DNA of 64,000 nt. Source: Vitellaria paradoxa. Taxonomy: Eukaryota > Streptophyta > Magnoliopsida > Ericales > Sapotaceae. Location of the stretch: positions 46,499,034 through 46,563,033 of the forward strand of contig CM034233.1 of assembly GCA_019916065.1 (NCBI GenBank), written 5' to 3'. Shown here piece after piece: positions 24,768-36,360 of this stretch (its first letter is position 1; each line of letters begins with the position of its first letter). The position numbers and the translations under genes were made by a program. Below the pieces are notes generated by a model, which saw only the letters and a program-made list of their open reading frames with translations, was not told the origin of the DNA and searched no databases.

Positions 24768-26927
24768 TGTAATAACCTGAAAATTTTTTTTCTTAATTAA
24801 TTTGCTTAAGTGTGGTGGTGATATTTATTATAGTAAAAATCTAGGAAATTGAGCATTTGAAAATTTTTGGAATGATAAAATTAGTTAGAAAGATTTTCGG
24901 ATTTAATTTCACCCTATGTGGGAGTTTAATTTCTAAACTTTTATCTAAACAATTCCTAGCCCAAATACCTAATTGGTTCAACCCAAGTCCATTAACCCAT
25001 GGGTCAACCCTTTTCTTTGACTCACCTCAACTCACTTCAACTCACTTTATCACTCATTGAGTTGACTCATGAATAGTAGCTCTAAATTATTTCCCGACAA
25101 CTTCAATTTCCATCTTCCATACATCTTTCACAATCTCTCAAATTAGGTGGCTAATTAGTCAAAAAGAAGACCCTACATTGATGACTTTAAAGCATTCTTC
25201 CAAATTACTTAGCTAGCATGATTTAAACACTTAAAGCATTTTTTAAATAATTTGTTTAATTTGTCAAAAAGCTAGCATGATTCCCGGATCATGCCACCCA
25301 TCTTCATCCATCCTCTAACACCTTTCTTAAATTATATGGTTAGATAGTCAAAAAGCAAGCATGATTCTTGGATTATGCTACCTATTGTATATGCATGATC
25401 TTACCTTAGTTGTTTTGAAGCATGTGAAGTGGAGGTTATTTTCTCCACCAATAACTTTCTCTACACTCCCATGATTCTTATAAATTGTGTGCCTTCAAAG
25501 AGAAAAAAAACAATAAGAGAGAAAAATATATATATTTTTATCAAGTGTGGTTGGACATTTGGTGTTGTCCGGAGGAAGAAGAAAGGCTTGGAATTTTTCC
25601 AATTTGGGTAGTGTTCAAAGCTCAACTCCTTTTTCCTTCACAGGCTTGGTCACCAATATCTTCATTGAGGTAAGACGACGAACCTCCTAAAATGTATTTG
25701 ATGCATTTTTTAGGTTTAAAGTATGAAACTTGATTGTGATAAAAAAATAATACTCGCATATTGGGGGTAGGAAAACCAAAACTTTGATTGATGTAGTCCA
25801 GCATGCTAACAGCTCTTTGTTTGTAGTTTCTGATGTGTTTTTGACCCCTAAAACGGTGGAATTAGGCTTTGGCTAAAACATAAAAGTTGTAGCCCTTTAA
25901 GTTTTCTTTCCAACCCAAAAAGATTTGCATCAATCCGATTTGTGAATCAAAAGTTATGCCCAAAATACTGAGCATGTGTAAAATTGTATCTTCTGAACAA
26001 ATTGAATTCAAGGCTGTTTATGCACCTTTAGACCTTAGAATTTTAAAAAGTGTAAATCATGAAAGTTGTAGGTCTTAAGGTCTAGTTTCTACAGATATAA
26101 AGTTTATAAATATTGGAGTTCTACTCTATTTTATATGAATTTTCTTTGAAGTTGCTGTCTCTGCTTAGCTTTTAATTGATACTTGTTTGAATTTTTTTTT
26201 TAGAATATTATGTTTAAAGATTTATTTAAATTTCCAATTACCTTTTGTTAATTATTATCATGTTAATAATTTCCATTGACGTGTAATTTTGTTCACAAGG
26301 CCTGATATAGTAAAACACTTATACTATTTTAATATAATACTAAAGTGGACTGTTAAGTTGATTCTACTTAATTATTTTCCAATTGATATGAAATTATTTT
26401 AAACTGGATTTATGTATCATTTGACACTCTAATATTTATGATAACTGACTTAGACAATCAGTTTCATCATAGATAGTTGGATGACTTATTCAAACTAAAA
26501 TAGCTAATTAGAACCTAGTATTTGATAAAAATGCCAAATGAAACAATTGACTTATTCTTTCCTCATTTGGTTTTCCTTAAATAAATTTGATTTATTTTAA
26601 TTGATTCTTTTAGGCATTGTTTTGTTAACATAACAAATTATATAACTATATTTTTATGATTAAGTGAATTTAATGAAACTTATTTAATATCTTCCCAAAT
26701 ATTGCAATAATTCTATGGATATTTGTGGATATCTTGAAGCCGAAAACCTATGATAAGGGTTTGGTTATAAATAAGATGATGATTGAAAATTTATTCAAAT
26801 TGTTTTGAATAAAAAAAAATTATAAATTTTTCTAAAATTTAATATGAGTCCAAAGAGCTATTTATTATCTTTATATTCCATAAAATAATAAAATAAAAAG
26901 GTAAATGAGGCAAAAAAACTAAGATCG

Positions 26928-27002
26928 CAGCCAATGAGGTTCGAACTTACGATTTCAAATCGCAATTAGGGTCGCCCGTCTACTAAGCTACCAACCTCGG
27001 CT
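26928..27002 (-). repeat. tRNA-like module 2 in the solo LTR
   Basis: Inverted copy of the module at 6819-6893. GGTTCGAACTT marks the B-box side and TACTAAGCTACCAACC the A-box side on the plus strand. The boxes are retained although the LTR is diverged. Confidence 0.55.
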
Positions 27003-27733
27003 TAATTAATATACCATTAGAAATAATTTTATTCTTATCAAAGGTAGTACAGAAAACTTGTCAAAATAATTAATTAAAATATTAATTTGAATTCTAAATT
27101 ATTTCTAGCTACTTGCTACTTGTTAATTTACATGTGGTACCTACCTTTGTGATGATAATATTGGTGACTATGTTAAATCTTTGATTTATTAATAATTATT
27201 ATTGAATTATGGATTTAGATAAAGTACTTAAAAATATACTGCATGTGACTGAATAATCTCATTTTTTATTCATCGCCCGCGGACATTGCCGGTTATAATT
27301 AAAAATGTCTTATTACCCTTGGGAACGTAAAAGGGTGAGAAAAAACTTTAAGGCACTCGGTGCCAAAGTTATTTTTGGCAATGGGGTGATGGGTGGGTAG
27401 AAATGGCTTTTTAGATGAAGATGGGAACATATGCATTTTATTTGGGAGATGCTCCCTTCTGACCTGGCCAGTCAGGTAGCCAGTCACAACGGCTAGGTTT
27501 TTGGTGGGTGACACCGTCGGTATGCATTGATGCTAAGCCCGTAAAGTCACTGGTTTCCAAAGCTGGGGGTAGGGAGGATAGGAGAATGATTATCCTAGGA
27601 GGATTTAGATTAAACTCCTTTACCAAATTTTACTGTGACTAGTAACCTCTCTTGCTTATGTATGAATGATGTGTTGGAATCATTTAATTATATTTAATTC
27701 CTCTTGAGCAATATTTTATAAAAAAAAATGAAA

Positions 27734-27810
27734 CCTGTATCACTACGGGGTTTGATCCCGAGACCTTGAAGATCTGAATCTGAGATCCCTACCACTGCGA
27801 CATAGATTTC
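27734..27810 (-). repeat. tRNA-like module 1 in the solo LTR
   Basis: Inverted copy of the module at 5976-6050, carrying the GGGGTTTGATCCCGAGA and CCCTACCACTGCGACA segments. Confidence 0.5.
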
Positions 27811-28570
27811 ATTGTGGTACACATATCAACATTTAACTATCTCTACATGTAAGTAAAATAGTAGTTACGGTGACGGTTTCATCAGACCGTTGTAAGTATA
27901 ATTTATATTATTCAGTTGGGATCTATTGAATTAATTGTTGCATAAATAGTATGCCACCTAATCACATTCACTGTAATGGGTCACCTAATACAGTGTAGTA
28001 TTACAACCATTGCATATAAGCACCAAGGAGATTCTGATTACTGGGCTTTGGTAGCTCACCTCTTGTGAGAATATTTTTTTTCAGGTTATTAAGCACAGGG
28101 ATACTGAAGATGAGCTGGAAAGAGATTAATTTCTCTTAAATATTCCATCAGAAGAGTTATCTATTTTTTTTTCTTTCCTGCACAGAGCTGGAAGACTTTA
28201 TTTTTGTGGTTTGTAATAATAATTGTTGGATGATTGTAATTATTAAGTTTAGACCTAATTTGCTTTTATTTGGTATGTAATGTTAATCTCATGGTTGGGA
28301 CACTTAGATGGCTCTGTAATATTTTTCTCTATCTTTATTTTATACCCTGTAGTTGAAATCCCATCAAATGATTCAGTCTAATGACTTATAAATATTGTTT
28401 GGGATAAACAAGGGATTTTGAATATCTTAAATTTTTCTTGCAGGTCAAACCCAGTTTGGAGAAAAAATTTGAGGTGTGATGGCGTGTTGCTGTCATCTTA
28501 TTTTTATACCCAAATAAATAATCCCAAGTCACTCTCGGGTATTCGGGTTATAAAAATCCGAGGCGCGACA

Positions 28571-31261
28571 TTTTCCCTGCGAGACAAATCTACTTTCAAC
28601 TCAGTTGCATAGGAAGTCAACATATGAGACAAATTTGGAACATACTTATGCAACAGTGATACATGGAATACATTATGAAGCTTAACTAATCTATATGCAG
28701 TTTTCCCAATTCTCTATGTAATCTCATATGATCCATTATAATGAGGACTTTAAAAATGTTTTATCATTCACAGCAAGTTCTAATTCTCATTTGTGATTAT
28801 CTGCATAACTTTTCTGGTGATTCTGAGGTATTCCTAATTTGTGTTATTTCATATTCACTTTATTTACTGTGTCCTGTGCTAACTCTGGACCAAGTAGTTT
28901 TATTTCTCCCACTTCATCCCAACAAATTAGAGTTCTACATTTATGACCATACAAAACTTCAAATGATGTCATGCTAATATTGGAATAAAAATTGTTATTA
29001 TAAACAAATTCCATCAAAATTATCAAATCATCCCAATTTCCTCTAAAATTTGACACACAAGCTTGTAATATATCTTCTAAAGTCTAAATTGTTCTGTCAG
29101 ATTATCTATCTATTTGATGATGAAATGCAATATTAAACTTTGGAGATGTTCCCATAGCTTATTGTAGATTAGGCTAAAATCTAGATGTAAACTTTGAATC
29201 TCTATCAGCCACATTAGACATAAGTGTACCATGCATTCTCACAATCTCCCTAGCATATCATATAACATGCCTACCAGTCATATAATTCTATTTCATAAGT
29301 AGAAAATGGGTTGACTTTGTTAATCGATCAACAATTACCCAAATAGAATTAAAACTTTTGTGGATACGTGGCAATCCCATGATCAAAGCCATAATAATAC
29401 ATTCCCATCTAGCCACAAATTCTGTAATTTCTTTCTTCATACTAGTCCACACACAAACTCTATTACCATAACACAATAATCCGTCACCTCCGATTATAAA
29501 GTTAGTCTGCAAATTACCTGTTTTTGTTTTCTACTTCTATACAATTTGAACATTTTCTAATTATAACTTCTTGATATGATCAAGTAACAATAGTCTCGCC
29601 CTCAATTGAGCAATTAAAACATCTGTTTCAGTTATAGCTAACTGTACACCCATCTAGGTCAAATCATTGAATGTATATATCCTTAAGCTTTGATTACAAA
29701 TTAACATGCCTACAGACTTACGACTCAAAATATTTGCGATCTCATTTGCTCTACTGATATGATAATGTATATTGCAACCATAATCTTTCAACAACTCCAA
29801 CCATCTTCTCTATCTTAAATTGATCTATTTTTAAATATATAATATTTTATGTTCTAATGTTTAGTATAAATATCAATAGGCTTACTATCTAAATAATGTC
29901 TCCATAACTTTAAAGCAATTACATTTGTAACTAATTTGAAGTCATGAGTTGGATAATTTTATTCATAAGGTCTTAATTATCTTAAAACATATGCAAGTAC
30001 TTCCCATTTTGCATTAAACTACATCCTAACCTTAGTCATGAAATATCACTATAAATTACAAATTTACCATTTCTAGAAGAAAGTTCATCAATTCTTGAAA
30101 ATTTTTCTCATAATTGCCTTTCTATCCAAATGTGACGTCTTTGTGAGTCAATCGTATCATAGGTAATGCAATAGAACAAAATTTTAAATAAAACAACGAT
30201 AATATCTTGCCAATCCAAGAACCTTAAGCATTTCTATTGCACTAATTAAGCACTCCCCATTTAATATTCTCTTAATTTTCTTAGGATTAAAACTAATATC
30301 ACTATTGAAATCACATATCCCAAAAATACTACCAGATCCAACCAAAAGTCATGCTTATTGAGTTTTGCAAACCACTATTTCTTTCAGAGCATCTATAACA
30401 CTATTCTCAAATATTGTGCATGTTCTTCTTTATTTCTTAAGTAAATCAAAATATTACCACAAAAGATCAAGATAGCGTCCTAGCCCATCAAAGGCATCAA
30501 GAGAAAGTTCCACTTCTTTACCTAGAATTATCCTTATCAATTTACCTGAGAGCACATAGGGATACTTACACACAATAGATATTTCATTCAATTCAGTCTC
30601 TATCCTTTTAAGTATCAATCACATAAGCAAATCTCCCCTACTTAACATTTCCTCAACTTGTAAGGGAGATATTAAACTCTTAGGCATAACCTTGCAATCT
30701 CTACTGCATACTAAATCTGACTCTTTTAGCATTTGAAGTGTCGCTTCCTTGGTACAACAATTAATAAAACATAATTAACAAAATACAATACTCAATATAA
30801 TGTCACAGTCACTTATATCTAGAAGTATTATATCAAAAACCAAAGCCCTGCTAGTTACCAACATCACACTATCTCTGTTCACATCTTTTGCTAATATTAT
30901 TTTACCAGTAGGAGTAGTTACAACCAACACAAAACACAGAATCTAACTCAGAATATAAAAGAATAGATAGACCTAGAATATATTAATACATGACCAAGTC
31001 TACCAGTAACAGCGAGAAGATGCCTAAATATCCTAACATGTCATAAACATGTTCAATTCTCTATATTCTTATCTAACATCAAATTCAAGGTATGATGTAA
31101 AATAGAGTTCTATCTCATTCGACTATAAGATCCTTAATCTCCATACCAACAAATGACATGCCACAATCACCTAAATTTATAATATTTTTTCTATAATTGG
31201 TTCCATGTACTAAACACTAACAAGTCTACAGAACTTTCTAATTTAAGCTCCGATACTAAAC
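28571..31261 (-). pseudogene. Element B degenerate pol region (protease to integrase)
   Basis: Read on the minus strand from 31261. A mutated iMet-type primer site (about 31247-31261) is followed within 450 bp by a protease scrap near 30800, so gag is missing. A protease-RT linker (VELSLD context) lies near 30520-30620 and joins almost directly to the RT IDD region near 30450, so the RT core is deleted. An RT tail (30130-30430) and RNase H (29700-30120, [20 protein letters not shown]) follow. Integrase lies at 28844-29512, with SIWVIVDRLTKSTHF, GNWDDLIILMEFVYNN and SFEVLYGHKCR. Many stops and frameshifts are present. Confidence 0.85.
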
Positions 31262-32006
31262 TGTTGCACCCCTATTTTAGGAGATATATACAAATAAGTA
31301 AAACATCCCATAAATTGTAACTCTAAATTTATTTCTAGAAACAGTAAAAATCAACACAAGACTAGGATTAAAACGGAAAAATAGACAACTAAAATTATTT
31401 TCCAGCACATGCAACCACGCCTAACTTAATCTAAAAAATTTAAAATTTAGGTATAAGTGTCACACACTCAGTGGAAGTGTTATACTTAAAATAAAAGATA
31501 ATAAATTATTCACTTTTTATTTTTATTATATAATTTAATGTCACTTTTCATTCTCATCACATATTCATCAGAACTCATTCTCGTATTTCATCTAATCATC
31601 CACAATTAATTACATAATCAATAGTCTAATGGATAACCAAGAACTAAATTTAGTAATAATAATAATATCACATCACATCTAACACTGCGTTTTGTTCATT
31701 AGCTCTTAGCATCACGTTATGCCCCGTCTAACAATAATACAAATATCTCATCACATTATTATCATCATTTTTCAATCATCAATTTCATTGCATCATCGCA
31801 CCTTATTTAACAATGGTAAAAAAATATCATCAAATTATGATCACCACATGCCCCATCTAGCAATGTTGTGATATGTATATATGATGAACAATTTAAATGT
31901 TAATGCAATACACAGTTGGCCCCATCTGGCTTATGAGTTAAGCACTCAACTATGGACAGTGGCTTTAATTAGCATGTCCTATTAGCTCCATTTGACTTGG
32001 CCCTAT
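31262..32006 (-). repeat. Element B 5' LTR remnant (truncated)
   Basis: Begins TGTTGCACCCC and aligns with 21871-22790 with moderate divergence. It stops aligning near 32006, after the CATTTGACTTGGCCC segment. About 1.9 kb of LTR is missing, and sequence related to element C follows directly. Confidence 0.8.
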
Positions 32007-33260
32007 TTGTGATCATTTAACCTAAGTACTCTACTTTCTCTTAAGCGAAGGCACAAATTGATGGTTTAATAAAAAAACTAATTTTCCACGAAAATTTCAA
32101 GGAATTGTCTAAAATGGTGGTGGTGATCATTTCGATTCTTCGAATAAACAAAGATGTCATTGAAAAAAACTAAGACAAATTTTTGTAGAAATAGCTTAAA
32201 GATTTCATTCGTGGCTATTTGGAATGTTGCTAGGCCATTGCATAGGCCAAAGGGCATTACCAAGTACTCATAAGTTTACTACACATACGGAAGGCTATCT
32301 TATGAATGTCTAAATCCCATACACGAATCCGGTGGTATCCAACCCTTAAGTCTAGTTTTGTGAAGATGGTTGATCCCCCGAGTTCATCCAATACATCATC
32401 AATGGTAGGGATTAGAAATTTGTCCTTGATTGTAGCTTCATTAAGTGCTTGATAATTTATACAAAAATGCCATGATCCATTCTTCTTTTTCGCCAATAGA
32501 ACAAGTGAAGAAAATGGGCTAGTGCTAGGTGTATTAGTTCATTGTTCAGCATCTCACTAACTTACTTTTCAAGCTCTACTTTTTGGAAGTAGGCATACCT
32601 ATAAGGGGCAGCATTGACTACTCGGCCTTCATTCTACAAGTTTATCTCATGACGAACTAGCATTTGGGAGGTAATGCCTTAAGTTCTTCCAAAATAAAGC
32701 AGCACTCATGTAGCAACTGTTGAATGTCATGGGGTAGTTCATGCGAACTTGTTATCCCTATTAAATCTCTATCTTGTCTTGTTGCATTGCTATGATGCTA
32801 TTTGAATTGCATAACAATCGGCTTTTGATCGATACAACTTTTAGAAGATGTTGATTTCTGTCCCTTTGCTGCTGGATAATAGTTGCATAACTAACTTGAA
32901 ATACTGGCCCTTCCATTGGAACTCCATAGTCATCATTTCATAGTTGCAAACGATATTCACAAGTTTTTACAGCCATTATGTGCTCAATACATGATCTATT
33001 TTAGCTAGTGGTAAAGAGTAGAAATCCACATTCATTCTTAGGCTTTGGATTTTAATTGAGACAGATTGGTACTGCTTCTTACAAACCAACTTTTTATTGC
33101 CAGTAACCTGGACTTCAAATGGCTCGATTGCTATTATTGGTAACTTCAAACTCCCAACAATTGTTAAATTGATGAAGTTATGATTCCAACCATCATTTAT
33201 CAAGATTGTGACTTATTGGTTGCCGACCCATGCAAAATTCCTTATTGTCTTAGACTTGTA
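32007..33260 (-). pseudogene. Element C protease and reverse transcriptase remnant
   Basis: RT blocks lie at 32257-32496 ([33 protein letters not shown]) and 32078-32263 ([23 protein letters not shown]). The catalytic DD has become ND. A protease-like stretch lies at 32976-33203, with HNFINLTIV where family members have the D(S/T)G-associated motif, and the first D-G is lost. Family resemblance is to chromoviruses with an ATWEE...LEDKV integrase tail. RNase H and the integrase core are missing between here and 21870. Confidence 0.75.
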
Positions 33261-35311
33261 AAGGTTGGTTGTGTCATGTACCTTTGTGGTGGAAACCTTA
33301 GTTATGGCTGGCTAAGCCAGGTCTATTTTTGAATAGACAATTGTGCAAACACAAGACTGTGAGAAAGCTAAATCTTATGAAATTTTCGAATCAACCAATT
33401 GCACACATAATAAAGAAAGTAACACCAAAAGATTAGCGAGTTATTAAATTTATATATTTCAAAAATATATTAGAATTAAATTAAAATACATAAATAAAAA
33501 ATGCTCAAATAATAATTAGGTAATTTCTCTCATAACAATGACTTTTAGCATTTTTATATTTATAAATCTATATTATTTTTATTTTTAAGAAATTTTTGAA
33601 TGGAAAACTCCCTTTCTTTTATTTTTTAGTATTTTTTCTTTTTACTTTCTTTTGCCCCAAACTGATATATGACTACAATTATTTTTTTTCTTTTGTTTGT
33701 ATACACTAGGGTTGTATTATATGATTACTAAAAATAACCCGTACCTAAAGGCATAAAAATATAATTTGACCAGCAAAAAATTTAAATATAGATTTGTAAA
33801 ATAAACTTACACAAAAAATTGTAAAAATAACTTATAAAAATAAAAATTACCAATAAAAAAATAACTGTAATGTAACTATGACCTAGATGCATTTTTACTA
33901 AAACTAAATTATAAAAGATCTAAAACATAAAAACCACTAAATAAAAAACAAAATAAAATAAATGGATCTAGGGAGATTGACATCAATGGAGATGTAAATC
34001 GTCTAATCAAAATTAGACGGTTTATAATAAAAGAAAATTAAGAAATTTTCACTTATAAATTTTAAATTTATTTTTGTTGTGAACTCGTCCGATTAAAACT
34101 CACAACTTTGATGTCACAGGGTTAATATCCTTTTTTTATCTAACTATTTGCTTTTTTATTTTTCTTTTATCTTAATTTTTTTGAGTAATTATGGAAAGTT
34201 ATCAAACTAATTGAAAATTTAGCTCTCTAAAAAAATAAAATAAAATAAGAAGTCAATTGTTTTGTATGAAAATAAAATTTCTTAACCTATAAAAGTCTGA
34301 TACACTATATTTGTTGTAAATATTCACAAACTTACAAAATATTGGTAAAATGTTAAAAATTATAGAGTTTTATCCTAACCAGTTTCTATTAGTATTTTCG
34401 AATGACAGCATTCCCGTGTCAATTCAATAAGTGGTAATGAACATGTATTAATTCAATAAGTGATAATAAACATTTATTCACGTTTCAATTCAATCAGGGG
34501 TAATGAGCATGTATCAATTCAATAAGTGATAATAAACATTCATCCATATTAGTTATTCCACACAAAACTGATTTTTTTTCAAAATTTTCTCACTTTTTCA
34601 AGTTCTTAGATTTACCAAATGAAAAAAATATAAAATTATTAAAAATTTCACTTTATTTACCAAACGGAACCTTAATCTATTGAAAAATAATTAAATATTA
34701 ATTAAATTTAACAAAAATTTAATTGCTCTCTAATAACAACTCTCAGTATATTTTATATTTTAAATACACAAAAATATAATTTGACATGTAAATAGCTTAA
34801 ATTTAAATTTACAAAGTAGACCTATAAAAAAATATAAAAATAACTTATAAAAATAAAAATCACTAATCAAAAGAGATTAAAGTATCCATATAATATTTAA
34901 AAAAGGTATAAAAGTTTATTATTTATTATAAATATTATCACATTTTTTAAAATATTATTTAAAATCTTTTATATAGAAAGTATTCAAAAAAATATAAGAA
35001 GAGTAAGAGAAAAAAATAATTCTGGCCATTCAATAATTTCAACAGCTAAAAATATTTCAAATTTAAAATTTTAGGATTCCTTGTTATATAAATGATACAA
35101 AGAGGGTAAAAGTGTATTTATTTAAAACTTAAGTTTCAAGCATATTAAAACTGATAATTTAATTTAAATGTTTATTTTTAATAAAATTTCAAAGAAAATT
35201 AAAGTTTAAATATGTATATAATTTTTTAAAATAAAAAATTAGTTGACTTTGTCTAATAGATATCCATGCGTTATTTAGTAAAAAGTTTAAATCTAATTGT
35301 TGAAAATAAAC
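33261..35311. other. AT-rich intergenic region, no gene recognised
   Basis: No coding signal was seen. A small imperfect repeat lies at 34419-34541: four alternating units containing CAATTCAATAAGTG and TAATGAACAT or TAATAAACAT. The rest is low-complexity AT sequence. Confidence 0.6.
34419..34541. repeat. Short four-unit imperfect tandem repeat
   Basis: Units of about 30 and 37 bp alternate. All contain AATTCAAT followed by a GTAATGA or GATAATAAA variant. Confidence 0.6.
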
Positions 35312-35778
35312 AAATGTCAAATCAAAAAGTTATATTGTTATATAATTGTTACAGTTAGGACTGTCAATGGTTGTTTATCTAATAGTGGTGAAATTTTAAT
35401 GATGTAGGACAAATGTCAAAAAATAATTAATTCTTTATTTATTTTAAATTAAGAAAAATATAATTTGTATAATTTTACAAAATATAATATATATATATAT
35501 ACATATATATATAAGTTTTGAATTTCAAATTTCAAACATAATGCTTAGCCATTCCCTCATGCCTTCCCCATTCCCCAACCATTTTATATAGGATAGATGT
35601 CAAATCAATATTAGTGAAATAGTTATATAAATAATTTTGATAGTCGGGACTGTCGACTGTCAACGGTTGTTTACCTAACAATGATAAAACTTTGATGACA
35701 TAGGACAAATGTCAAAATAAAATAATTAATTCTCTATTTATTTAAAATTAAGAAAAATATACTTTATATAATTTTACA

Positions 35779-35810
<32 letters not shown>

Positions 35811-35883
35811 TTTCAAATTTCAAACACAATACCGGGCCATTCCTTCATACCCTCCCCATTCCCCAACCATTCCATTTAAGATA
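35312..35883. repeat. 287-bp tandem duplication with AT microsatellites
   Basis: Units 35312-35595 and 35596-35883 both start near ATGTCAAATCA. Each contains a GGACTGTC...GGTTGTTTA segment, a TA microsatellite and a CCATTCCCCAACCATT segment. Divergence is moderate. A third partial start follows at 35884. Confidence 0.8.
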
Positions 35884-36186
35884 GATGTCAAATCAATATG
35901 AATGGATTTGAATTAACAATATATATATATATATATATGAATGGATTTGTTAATAGATAACTAATGTAAAGTGAGTTAATGAATTTCTAAAATACACTCA
36001 CTTGCCTATTGATTAATTATTGTTGCAAAATTTATATATTTAAAACATATTTGATATTAAATTTAAAAATAAAAATATCTAAATAATAAGTAAGATAAAA
36101 AATTAATTTAAAAATGATTGACTATTAATTAAATTTGTGATAAATTAAATATAGACCTCCTTAACATTTGAAATGTATAAATATTT

Positions 36187-36360
36187 GGGTAAATTATATC
36201 TAGACCCCCTGAACATTAGGCTAATTATACTTAGACTCCCTAGACATTTCAACTTTACACTTAAATCCCTTATTCCCTAATGTTTGTAATAGTTAGATCT
36301 ATCCGTTAATTTTCTCCATTAGCTAATTAGATTTTCGTTGTAAAATGATAAAAATACCCC
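36187..36360 (+). repeat. Left member of an inverted repeat pair (possible transposon terminus)
   Basis: Ends in TTGTAAAATGATAAAAATAC and has interspersed similarity to the reverse complement of 40360-40525. The pair encloses about 4 kb. No target duplication or transposase was found, so the call is tentative. Confidence 0.4.

Larger units (their letters stand above)
24768..28570 (+). mobile_element. Family-A solo LTR with intact target-site duplication
   Basis: An inverted, diverged copy of the family-A LTR. It begins TGTAATAACC and ends GGCGCGACA, 3803 bp long. The flanking 5 bp are identical, TTTTC at 24763-24767 and 28571-28575, so both ends are true element ends. No internal region lies between them, which is the product expected from recombination between two LTRs of a full element. 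It keeps the block missing from LTRs 1 and 2 and both tRNA-like modules (26928-27002 and 27734-27810). Confidence 0.93.

Noticed and set aside
34419..34541. CRISPR-like array
   Set aside because: Units are imperfect and contiguous, with no unique spacers, in plant nuclear DNA.
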